The translations under genes were made by a program, and so were the position numbers. From positions 62,001 to 126,000 of the forward strand of contig NZ_JAFELM010000030.1 of NCBI RefSeq assembly GCF_016890225.1: a stretch of DNA of 64,000 nt, in the 5' to 3' direction. Of this stretch, positions 53,648 to 60,730 are shown in pieces (position 1 is the first letter of the stretch; each line of letters starts with the position of its first letter). The notes beneath the pieces are model-generated. The model was not told the DNA's origin, made no database searches, and was given only the letters and a program-made list of their open reading frames with translations. This stretch comes from Bacillus suaedaesalsae (GTDB lineage: Bacteria > Bacillota > Bacilli > Bacillales > SA4).

Positions 53648-54103
53648 TTACGTCCGTTTCGCTGAAAGGGAAATGAGTATGGTGGACGAGATAAACAATA
53701 CTTCTATGAAACCTAAAAAAATCAGGTTATTCTGTGCCACAGCTCCAATCATTGGAGCCATCACTCCCATCATTAAGCCATTAATATATCCTGTTAATAA
53801 CGTCTGATAATCAAAAAGAGAACCGAAGATCGCTCCAATAACCATTCCTATAACTGTTGTTCCAATGGTCACGTATACAAATTTTAATGGATATTGATAG
53901 ATTAAGATTACACCGGCACTTATTGAGAAAAATCCTCCTGCCATCATTGTTATGTTCATCCCTAATTGGAAACCAATTAATTTTCTTATTTTAGATAAGT
54001 ATAAAAACAAAAAGGAAAGAAGGATAAAATTAATAAACAAGAGCACGCTTAAAGCACTTATATGCTGATACCTCCTTTTACACAAAGTATCTAATACAAA
54101 CAA
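53648..54103 (-). CDS. Mnx operon membrane protein (MnxA position), start uncertain
   Basis: Up to 151 residues; four helices with the same glycine pattern (GTTVIGMVIGAIFGSLFDYQ, GYINGLMMGVMAPMIGAV) as the next gene. The TTG at 54103 has no ribosome site. AAAAGGAGG at 54080-54071 is instead followed nine bases later by ATA at 54061 in frame, and no ATG, GTG or TTG is suitably placed. First gene of the mnx-like operon; the pair probably anchors or exports something for the mother-cell assembly of the oxidase. Confidence 0.68.
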   Translation of the reverse strand: MFVLDTLCKRRYQHISALSVLLFINFILLSFLFLYLSKIRKLIGFQLGMNITMMAGGFFSISAGVILIYQYPLKFVYVTIGTTVIGMVIGAIFGSLFDYQTLLTGYINGLMMGVMAPMIGAVAQNNLIFLGFIEVLFISSTILISLSAKRT

Positions 54104-54184
54104 TTATGAAATTTAAGCTTGTCGTATTACCGATATATTGTAGGCATTTCTGTTCAGTCGACACATTCTTGCCTCTTTGCCCAT

Positions 54185-54211
54185 ACATACCGTGTGAATA
54201 CCCATATATTA
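54185..54211 (+). promoter_or_regulatory. Sigma-K-like promoter
   Basis: AC (54185) - 16 bp - CATATATTA (54203-54211), which fits the late mother-cell sigma-K consensus AC-N16/17-CATANNNTA. It faces the gene at 54259 and lies in the divergent region with the mnx-like operon. Confidence 0.55.
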
Positions 54212-54258
54212 GATGTATGTATAGTATTTAATCATTAGTGAAAGGAGTGACGATAATT

Positions 54259-55020
54259 GTGAAGCAAATGAAGATTTGTCCTTCTTGCGGTTATACCGTT
54301 GACTTAGATACCATCCACTTCTCTTCTTGTTGTGAACAAGGAAATCAGCCAACGTTCCCTTCAGAAAATAGTACGTTTTCTCCTGAAGCACTCGCTGAAA
54401 TAAAAGAATGTATTGAACAGGCAAATGAATTGCTATTATCTATTGGATTAGATAATGAGGAGGATGAGATCAATTTAAGGTCTTTCCAATTAAGCATGAG
54501 AAAAATCAAAGGGCAGTTTATTACCATATCGGTTACATGCAACGAAGAAAGTTTAAAAGTGAAAGGTGTATTAAGTGAAGTAGGCTTGGATTTCATCATC
54601 TTAGAAACAAATGTGGAAAATCTGCTACTTATTCAAACTGAACGGCTAGTGTTTATTGAACACCATGATGACTCCAATCAAAATTCTTGCTCTGACCAAG
54701 AACTACTATGTATTGATGATGAATTACGTAGAAATTTAATGTTATGTTTTAGTGAAGTTGTATCAAGAAGTCCTTACTTATTAAATTTGTTTTTTGGATT
54801 GAAGCTAAATTTGTATCTTGAAAGTTTTTTAGGTAGTGTCATCTACGTAAAATCTGATAATGAGAAAAGTGAAATAGAAGGTACCCTAACAAAAGTCGAT
54901 AACAGAAAAATAGAATTAAAAAATAACGATAATGAGAAACAAGGGATTGATTTTGATGAACTTTGTTATATTGAAATTGAAATGCAGAAACTCGCTGGAA
55001 TGAGTTTATTTAGAGCATAA
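54259..55020 (+). CDS. Spore-surface-type protein with double barrel
   Basis: 253 residues starting at GTG 54259, eight bases after AGGAGTGA. An N-terminal Cys-containing patch (MKICPSCGYTVD, HFSSCCEQG) resembles a zinc ribbon. Two barrel-like segments follow: KGQFITISVTCNEESLKVKG with VGLDFIILETNVENLLLIQT, and LGSVIYVKSDNEKSEIEGTL with KIELKNNDNEKQGIDFDELC. The same two-barrel plan appears in the Mnx operon protein at 52299. Expressed divergently from mnx with a sigma-K-like promoter. Confidence 0.7.
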   Translation: MKQMKICPSCGYTVDLDTIHFSSCCEQGNQPTFPSENSTFSPEALAEIKECIEQANELLLSIGLDNEEDEINLRSFQLSMRKIKGQFITISVTCNEESLKVKGVLSEVGLDFIILETNVENLLLIQTERLVFIEHHDDSNQNSCSDQELLCIDDELRRNLMLCFSEVVSRSPYLLNLFFGLKLNLYLESFLGSVIYVKSDNEKSEIEGTLTKVDNRKIELKNNDNEKQGIDFDELCYIEIEMQKLAGMSLFRA

Positions 55021-55041
55021 ATAAAAAGGTTGTATTCGAAC

Positions 55042-55392
55042 TTATAGACGAAACAACCTCTTATTATTCATAACACTATCCTTTTTGTTGTTTCTGCTAA
55101 CATTACTAGATTTACTAGACTGACCTTCATTACTTTTATCAGATTTTCGATCTCTTAATTCATCGAATTTATCTAGTGCCCGCTCAAATTCTACATCTGT
55201 CATTTGATTTCTAGCCCACATAGAACAAAGCATGGCATAGGCAATTGAAATCGTTTCTATTTCAATATTTACATTTACATCTACATCTGAATTTCCACTT
55301 TGCCCGATATTGGATTTATTCAGAATAACATTTTCATTTTCTTCTTTCTTATGAAAAGCTGCAACACGATTATTTTGTTTTTTCTCTTCCAT
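55042..55392 (-). CDS. Spore-surface-type protein, 116 aa
   Basis: Charged, mostly disordered product with a central NIGQSGNSDVDVNVNIEIET segment and a helix ISIAYAMLCSMWARNQMTDV. The Ser-Gly-Asn-x-x-Val-Asp pattern is repeated in the next gene upstream. No signal peptide. Fits an exosporium or coat protein by composition and neighbourhood only. Confidence 0.65.
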   Translation of the reverse strand: MEEKKQNNRVAAFHKKEENENVILNKSNIGQSGNSDVDVNVNIEIETISIAYAMLCSMWARNQMTDVEFERALDKFDELRDRKSDKSNEGQSSKSSNVSRNNKKDSVMNNKRLFRL

Positions 55393-55453
55393 TATCTATG
55401 ACCCTTTCATATAAGTCACATGGGAAGACCCGTTCTTCCCATGTGAACTGATA

Positions 55454-55810
55454 TTAGTCTTCAATATCAACGTTTTGATCTTGATCTTGGTCTTGATCTG
55501 TTTCTTGATCAGCCTCAGCTCTGTTCTTCGCTCTAGCTTTTGAATCCGAATCCGATTTTGACTCAGAATCAACATGCACTTTTAAATCAACATGAGCGTT
55601 ACCACTATCACTTACTTTTGCGATATTCGTATTTTTGTCAACGTTCTTTACTTCATTTTGACTATCAACATCTGTATCATTTTTTAGATCGTTATCTACA
55701 TAGTTATCATTTTTAGCTTTTGCATTTGAATCTGAATAAGAATCAGCGTTAGCTTTATTTCTATTTTTGTTTTTATTTTCGTTATCCCCACCTGGAAACC
55801 ATACACTCAT
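55454..55810 (-). CDS. Low-complexity Asp/Asn/Ser/Lys-rich protein
   Basis: 118 residues, about half Asp, Asn, Ser and Lys (NENKNKNRNKANADSYSDSN; ETDQDQDQDQNVDIED). One ordered stretch, IAKVSDSGNAHVDLKVHVDS, matches the Ser-Gly-Asn-x-x-Val-Asp strand of the neighbouring protein. AGGAGGTAAGAAAA precedes ATG. Acidic low-complexity proteins of this kind could template metal oxide or cation binding on the spore surface; that is inference. Confidence 0.68.
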   Translation of the reverse strand: MSVWFPGGDNENKNKNRNKANADSYSDSNAKAKNDNYVDNDLKNDTDVDSQNEVKNVDKNTNIAKVSDSGNAHVDLKVHVDSESKSDSDSKARAKNRAEADQETDQDQDQDQNVDIED

Positions 55811-55962
55811 TTTTCTTACCTCCTTTCAGTTTCTTACTAGCATTATATTTTAGTTTGTAAAACTTGTATGGACAAATCCCCTAGGGTAAACGTGGAATTT
55901 TAGTATATTTACCCTATAGCTTGTATTATATGAGACTATAAAAAAAAGAACCCCAAACAAAC

Positions 55963-55985
55963 CGGGTGGTGCCAGGCACCACCCG
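55963..55985. terminator. GGTGCC-A-GGCACC palindrome, terminator
   Basis: CGGGTGGTGCC / GGCACCACCCG perfect 11-bp stem around a single central base, with TTCTTTTTTT farther downstream on the minus strand. The GGTGCCTGGCACC core is a frequently seen intergenic motif in Bacilli. Confidence 0.65.
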
Positions 55986-56010
55986 AATTTTGTCGAATAA
56001 ACTGGATTCG

Positions 56011-56868
56011 TTACGATAACTCTAGTAAGACGTTGCTGCCTTGGTTTTGCATGAGGTCAAAATGAAGACCATCGTTTAATCCTGCTAATCTTAATTGGAA
56101 GAGATTTTCGCAAAATGGTATGGGGAAATCACAGAAGCACGTAAATCTTCGATGAAAATCATGAAGGTGTTTGTTGTGTCCGTCTTTATCATTTCTACAA
56201 TGAAAACATGTTTGATCGTGATATTTATGGTGTTTGTTAAACTTGGACCCATGCAATCTATCACCTAAATGATCATCTCGTCTATTATTTTTACAATTAC
56301 GATGTTTTTGTTTACAGTGTTCGCAATGTTTTTTATTATGGCTTTTCTTTGTTCTATGACCATGACCGTCACAATTTATTCGATCACAAATATTGCATCG
56401 CTCTTCACGTTTATGATGTTGATGAGGACAACTACAATGTTTTTTGTTACGGTTCTTCTTATCTTTATGACCATAACAGTGACCATCACAATCAGAACGA
56501 TTACAAATATTACACCGTTTTTCTTGCATTGAAGTATGGTGATGTTGATGACAATGGTTGAAGCTGTGACCGAGTTCTACACATTTGCAATGACGGTGTC
56601 CGTTAATCGAACAAAAGCGATTTTCTGACTTTTTATCGAGCCAATTAATTTTACCAATTTTATTGAAGGGTACTGAAATGATAGAGTGGTCATCTCTTTT
56701 CACATCAACAAAATCCCTGCCAACGTGACATACCTTTCCTTTTACCTTGCCTAAAAATTCTTCACTTTCCAGGTGGCTAATATATTTAAATCTAGCTGCA
56801 TCCATCCCTATTTTAGTTTGATAATTTTTAACCAATGTTTGATCCTTAATTTCATTTTTTATATACAT
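56011..56868 (-). CDS. His/Cys-rich spore-type protein with tandem metal repeats
   Basis: 285 residues. Residues about 36-78 form a barrel-like domain (FLGKVKGKVCHVGRDFVDVK, SIISVPFNKIGKINWLD) akin to the Mnx operon protein at 52299. Residues about 116-154 and 155-193 are two tandem 39-residue repeats, each starting RCNIC-D/N-R and containing CDGH, KKHC and further Cys/His. Around them are HRHCKC, HCHQHHH and HKYHDQTCFHC. The ligand density implies binding of several metal ions, possibly Cu, Zn or Mn. AGGAGGGATATATGTAT contains the start region. Confidence 0.8.
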   Translation of the reverse strand: MYIKNEIKDQTLVKNYQTKIGMDAARFKYISHLESEEFLGKVKGKVCHVGRDFVDVKRDDHSIISVPFNKIGKINWLDKKSENRFCSINGHRHCKCVELGHSFNHCHQHHHTSMQEKRCNICNRSDCDGHCYGHKDKKNRNKKHCSCPHQHHKREERCNICDRINCDGHGHRTKKSHNKKHCEHCKQKHRNCKNNRRDDHLGDRLHGSKFNKHHKYHDQTCFHCRNDKDGHNKHLHDFHRRFTCFCDFPIPFCENLFQLRLAGLNDGLHFDLMQNQGSNVLLELS

Positions 56869-57039
56869 ATATCCCTCCTATTCTCACCTACTATCAAGGT
56901 ATGCAAGACAACTTAGGGGTTGTATAGACGATTGTCCATACTCTAGTATTTCTACCTAATTTATAGGCAGAAGCTTATACTTCATGGATTTCCCAGCATA
57001 ATCATATTCTAGTATTCGTAGTTGGAGGGAGGTGATATT

Positions 57040-57876
57040 ATGTCATATGAAAAGTGGTCAGAACTACCATACGCTGGTGAAAGAACTCCACCACGAAATG
57101 GTGAGGAACCGTTAGCAAGCAGTTGGACATTGAATTATTTAAATCGTGATACTGAAGGCTCTTATGTTGATGCTGATGGGAAAAAGATTAACCTTACAAT
57201 AAAAGATCCCCATCAAATAAATTGGGAACAACAATTAAAGAAAGTACTTGATGCCGAGCAGCAATTATCAGAAGAAGACAAACTGTTGGCTACTTATTGG
57301 GGGACAGGTGTTCCAACAAAACAAATTACACCAATGATGGACATTTTGATTGATACGTATGGCGTAACAGCAGCCCGTGCAGCCCGAATGTTAGCAGTTA
57401 TGCATTCTGCTTTAAATGATGCGTTTGTCGTAACGTGGGATTTAAAATATGAATGGGATGTGGCTAGACCAAATCAATTGAATCAAGAACTAGAAACTCT
57501 TTTATGTACACCAAGACACCCTTCATATCCATCAGGTCATGCAGTAATCGCAGGCTGCTCGGAAGTTATGATGAGTTATTTCTTCCCTGCAGAACGCCAT
57601 AAAATTAAGAAGCTTGCAGAAGACTGCGCAGACTCCCGACTATATGCTCTCGTTCATTTTCCGGTTGATAATTCAGAGGGACTGCGATTAGGTCGCCAAA
57701 TAGGGGATCTAATAATTAAAGAAATAAGAAAACAAAAAGATGAAAACCTGCGCCCGATAGATAAACCGTATACGAGGTCTAAACGCGCAAAAATATTACC
57801 TGATTTGAACTCACAAGCCATACCTTTTAACTTTCCTTCGAACTGTTCCTCTTTGGTTAGAAAAGAAGAACAATAA
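57040..57876 (+). CDS. Vanadium haloperoxidase-like / PAP2-fold protein
   Basis: 278 residues of the vanadium-dependent haloperoxidase/acid phosphatase fold. Ligand-region motifs: WDVARP (about 149-154), PSYPSGHAVIAG (about 169-180, phosphate/vanadate loop plus His) and SRLYALVHFPVDNSEG (Arg and apical His). No membrane segments. ATG 57040 after GGAGGGAGGTGATATT is chosen over 57022. A CATATTCTA sigma-K -10-like element lies at 57003-57011. It could be a spore-surface peroxidase acting near the Mn oxidase; that link is by location only. Confidence 0.85.
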   Translation: MSYEKWSELPYAGERTPPRNGEEPLASSWTLNYLNRDTEGSYVDADGKKINLTIKDPHQINWEQQLKKVLDAEQQLSEEDKLLATYWGTGVPTKQITPMMDILIDTYGVTAARAARMLAVMHSALNDAFVVTWDLKYEWDVARPNQLNQELETLLCTPRHPSYPSGHAVIAGCSEVMMSYFFPAERHKIKKLAEDCADSRLYALVHFPVDNSEGLRLGRQIGDLIIKEIRKQKDENLRPIDKPYTRSKRAKILPDLNSQAIPFNFPSNCSSLVRKEEQ

Positions 57877-57880
57877 AAAA

Positions 57881-57898
57881 GAGAGGATTTCTCCTCTC
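57881..57898. terminator. Terminator between haloperoxidase-like and folD genes
   Basis: GAGAGGA / TCCTCTC stem with an A-run before it and T-rich ends; serves both convergent genes. Confidence 0.7.
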
Positions 57899-57913
57899 GT
57901 ACATAAACAACTA

Positions 57914-58774
57914 TTAGTTATTAATCTTTATAGACTTGTTAGCTCTATGCTCTGCTGACTCAACTGTATGTTTAAGAAGCATTGATATTGTAACGGGTCC
58001 TACTCCACCCGGAACTGGAGTAATCGAACTTGATTTTTCGAAGCAAGCATCATAATCAACATCGCCGATATTTCCTTCGTTATAACCTGCATCTAATATG
58101 ACAGCACCCTCTTTTATCCAGTCACCTTGAACAAATTTCGGTCTTCCAACAGCTGCAATTACTATATCTGCCTGTTTTACAAAGTCAGGTAAATTGACTG
58201 TTTTGGAATGACACATCGTAACTGTGGCATTTCGATTTAAGAGTAACATTGATACCGGCTTACCAAGTATCGGGCTTCTGCCAATGACAACAGCATGCTT
58301 TCCTTCTACTTCAATATCGTAGTAATCAATGATGGCCATAATGGCTGCAGGTGTACAGCATGGATATTGTTCGAAGCCAAACGAAAGCTTTCCAAATCCA
58401 CGGCTTGTTACACCGTCTACATCTTTTTCGATCGCAATCATTTCAAACGCAGCACGCTCATCAATATGCGAGGGAACTGGATGTTGCAGAAGAATTCCGT
58501 CCACTTGAGGATCATTGTTTAACTCTTCAATACATGCAATCAGTTCTTTTGTAGTTGTCTCCTCAGGTAAGTGAATGCGCTTAGACTGAATCCCCAGTTT
58601 CTCACAGGCATTCCCTTTCATCTTTACATAGGTCTCTGAGGAAGGATCATTACCAACTAAAATCGTTGCTAAACAAGGAGTAATATCATCATTTTTCAAC
58701 TTTTGCACTCGCTCTATTAAGGAGTCCTTAATAGCTTCTGCAACTACTAAACCGTTTAAAATCTTCGTAACCAT
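57914..58774 (-). CDS. folD: Bifunctional methylene-THF dehydrogenase/cyclohydrolase FolD
   Basis: 286 residues. Catalytic segment SETYVKMKGNACEKLGI (Tyr and Lys of the active site), GILLQHPVPSHI, the NADP loop VVIGRSPILGKPVSMLL and the closing PVPGGVGPVTISMLL. Converts methylene-THF to formyl-THF. ATG follows GGAGGACAAGGTAA. A ZTP riboswitch precedes the gene, linking it to purine/folate shortage. Confidence 0.96.
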   Translation of the reverse strand: MVTKILNGLVVAEAIKDSLIERVQKLKNDDITPCLATILVGNDPSSETYVKMKGNACEKLGIQSKRIHLPEETTTKELIACIEELNNDPQVDGILLQHPVPSHIDERAAFEMIAIEKDVDGVTSRGFGKLSFGFEQYPCCTPAAIMAIIDYYDIEVEGKHAVVIGRSPILGKPVSMLLLNRNATVTMCHSKTVNLPDFVKQADIVIAAVGRPKFVQGDWIKEGAVILDAGYNEGNIGDVDYDACFEKSSSITPVPGGVGPVTISMLLKHTVESAEHRANKSIKINN

Positions 58775-58796
58775 TTACCTTGTCCTCCTTCTCCTT

Positions 58797-58902
58797 ATCA
58801 AGTAAGGCAGTCCTTACTATGCCCAGACGACCGGCGTTCTTGTTTTATCGCAGCTCCCTTGTGGTTGATTCCACATTGTCGTCAGTTACTACGAATTGTT
58901 AA
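58797..58902 (-). promoter_or_regulatory. ZTP (pfl) riboswitch upstream of folD
   Basis: Minus strand shows ACTGACGACA, hairpin TGTGGAATCAACCACA, GGGAGC and, after a linker, the conserved CCGGTCGTCTGGGCA segment. This is the ZTP riboswitch order. Directly 3' is a small hairpin AGTAAGG-ACTG-CCTTACT before the GGAGG, a possible expression switch. ZTP accumulates when 10-formyl-THF is short, matching folD. Confidence 0.9.
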
Positions 58903-59094
58903 GCATATTTTACCATAGGAAATACGAATGTTCAAACTTGTAATATATCTTTTTGTTCGTGAATGGTAGATTAAATAAAATATAAATCTATTAGATATTT
59001 AACTATTTTTATAGACTTATTCATCATTTGATGAGCAAGCTATATTTTCTTACATTTTATGTAGTGGCTACTAAAATAAGGGGTGTGAATAGTT
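58903..59094. other. Intergenic region between folD and small barrel gene
   Basis: Divergent promoter region, AT-rich; no hairpin or repeat recognised apart from the riboswitch start. The gap from 58775 to 59094 is otherwise the riboswitch. Confidence 0.5.
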
Positions 59095-59289
59095 ATGGGA
59101 ATTAGGAACAATCATCAATACTGCTGTACTTGTGAAGAAATATTTATAGGCTTCGAGGTCGATGATGAAGTGTTCGTAGAAGTTGTTGCTGGACCTGGAG
59201 GTTCCAGAACAATTAGAGGAACAATTGTAGAATTTGGTGACAATTCTGTTGTAATTGATGAAAAAAGCAATCGTATCACTCGTGTATGA
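59095..59289 (+). CDS. Small barrel-like protein, 64 aa
   Basis: Opens with a Cys-containing head (MGIRNNHQYCCTCEE) and then a compact Sm-like strand pattern: DEVFVEVVAGPGGSRTIRGT, then IVEFGDNSVVIDEKSNRITR. AGGGGTGTGAATAGTT precedes ATG. Same fold class as the DUF2642 and Mnx small proteins; likely spore related. Not a named family that I recognise. Confidence 0.7.
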   Translation: MGIRNNHQYCCTCEEIFIGFEVDDEVFVEVVAGPGGSRTIRGTIVEFGDNSVVIDEKSNRITRV

Positions 59290-59322
59290 TGTGAAACAGC
59301 CTCAACCAGGTGCAAAATTAAA

Positions 59323-59339
59323 GAGGGGGTATTCCCCTC
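59323..59339. terminator. Terminator after small barrel gene
   Basis: GAGGGG-GTATT-CCCCTC stem followed by TTTTTCTT. Confidence 0.75.
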
Positions 59340-59340
59340 A

Positions 59341-60630
59341 TTAATTTTTCTTACTAGCTAACTTTTTACATAACATCCTCATACTAGAATGAATAAGGAA
59401 AACCGTTTTGGGATTCAAGTTTCTGTGTAATACTCCTAGAGCTTCACTATTATTTATACAGTAAATAATTTTTCCAGAGAACCTTTCTTCGATCTTATCC
59501 CTGAAAAATTTTGTTACTCCCCCAACAATTATTATTAAATCCAGTTTGTCATCAATTTCTATATTTTCTACATTATATAAAATAGATTCCTTAACTACTG
59601 CTATTTTTTGTTTATCTTTATCAATATTATTTAAAACATCTAATGAATTGTGAAAATTAAATTGATCTAACCCAGTAGAATCCTTTAGCATCAACGAACC
59701 ATTAATACCCTTAAATAATGTTATGTTCTTTTCCTCAGGTAGAAAATTTTGTAACTTTCTAGAAATATCCTCGAGCTTCATCCCTAGCTTATACGCTAAG
59801 ATAATGGCAGCTGTTGCTTCATACACCAAATCCTTCCCGTACCCCCTGATTAAGAAGCTATGTGATTTATCGTTATGTGATAGCGTAAAAGTCATTTGAT
59901 TAGTTCCATACGTAAGATCCTTGATACAAAAATCAACATTTTCTTTTTGACCAAACGTAATCATATTATTCTTCAATTTAACCCATTGAACAAATTCATC
60001 AATATCTAAATTTATGATCACATTTTCATGCTGTTCCAAATTTAATAGATAGGTAGAAAGTTCATTTTTGTGATCAGTAGAGAAGTCTGTGAGGACTGTA
60101 AACAATGGTCTATATAATTGATAAGTCTCATTTATTTCTCCGAATGGTGTTTCGATGATAGTCGCAATTTTATCCTTTTTTTTGAATAGTAGGTTTATCA
60201 AATTTCCCAATCCGTTCATTTTCTTTAACCTATTGAAGGTTAATCGATCATAAAGCAACCAGTCTACCATCTCTTTTAATGAAGAACGTATCTGATTTAC
60301 TAGCAGTAATACAAAAGGTACTTTTGATTTTCTTCGAGAATGGTTAATAAATTTCCAATATGCCCTTGAGACATTTTTCACTTTAACAACAGATACATTT
60401 GATTCCAGACTTCTAATCATTTCTGGATTACTAGTCACGATCACAATTGAATCCAATCCTGAATTAACGATAAGTTCATTAGTAGAGTTGAAATGAAAGA
60501 TCATTGAATTGCTAGTCCAAACTGTACTGTAATTCTTTTCAATAATCGTTTTTATTAATACATTTTTTCTGCCGTGTACAACCTTTCCACCTATAGGTTT
60601 CAATACATCTTTCAAGTAAAAGTACACCAT
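59341..60630 (-). CDS. Mur-ligase-like pseudoenzyme lacking P-loop
   Basis: 429 residues aligning end to end with the next upstream gene (60731-62107), including the N-terminal domain (LDSIVIVTSNPEMIRSLESN; VSRAYWKFINHSRR). At residues 111-118, where the paralogue has GTCGKTTT, it has VNQIRSSL, so the ATP-binding loop is destroyed. The catalytic Glu, carbamylated-Lys and NGDD regions are also not kept. The frame is fully open, so it is maintained as a protein. Probably a non-catalytic partner of the active paralogue. GGAGGAATAAA precedes ATG. Confidence 0.82.
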   Translation of the reverse strand: MVYFYLKDVLKPIGGKVVHGRKNVLIKTIIEKNYSTVWTSNSMIFHFNSTNELIVNSGLDSIVIVTSNPEMIRSLESNVSVVKVKNVSRAYWKFINHSRRKSKVPFVLLLVNQIRSSLKEMVDWLLYDRLTFNRLKKMNGLGNLINLLFKKKDKIATIIETPFGEINETYQLYRPLFTVLTDFSTDHKNELSTYLLNLEQHENVIINLDIDEFVQWVKLKNNMITFGQKENVDFCIKDLTYGTNQMTFTLSHNDKSHSFLIRGYGKDLVYEATAAIILAYKLGMKLEDISRKLQNFLPEEKNITLFKGINGSLMLKDSTGLDQFNFHNSLDVLNNIDKDKQKIAVVKESILYNVENIEIDDKLDLIIIVGGVTKFFRDKIEERFSGKIIYCINNSEALGVLHRNLNPKTVFLIHSSMRMLCKKLASKKN

Positions 60631-60730
60631 TTTATTCCTCCAAAAAAAACTTATTTCTTTATGTTTATTTCAAAAAAAATAAAATGGAAGGGCTACTATA
60701 ATCTATTACAGAAAAAATAGATATATAGTA

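Noticed and set aside
56269-56561. Plus-strand frames opposite the His/Cys-rich gene
   Set aside because: They are by-products of the His/Asp-rich codons of the real minus-strand gene and lack start signals.
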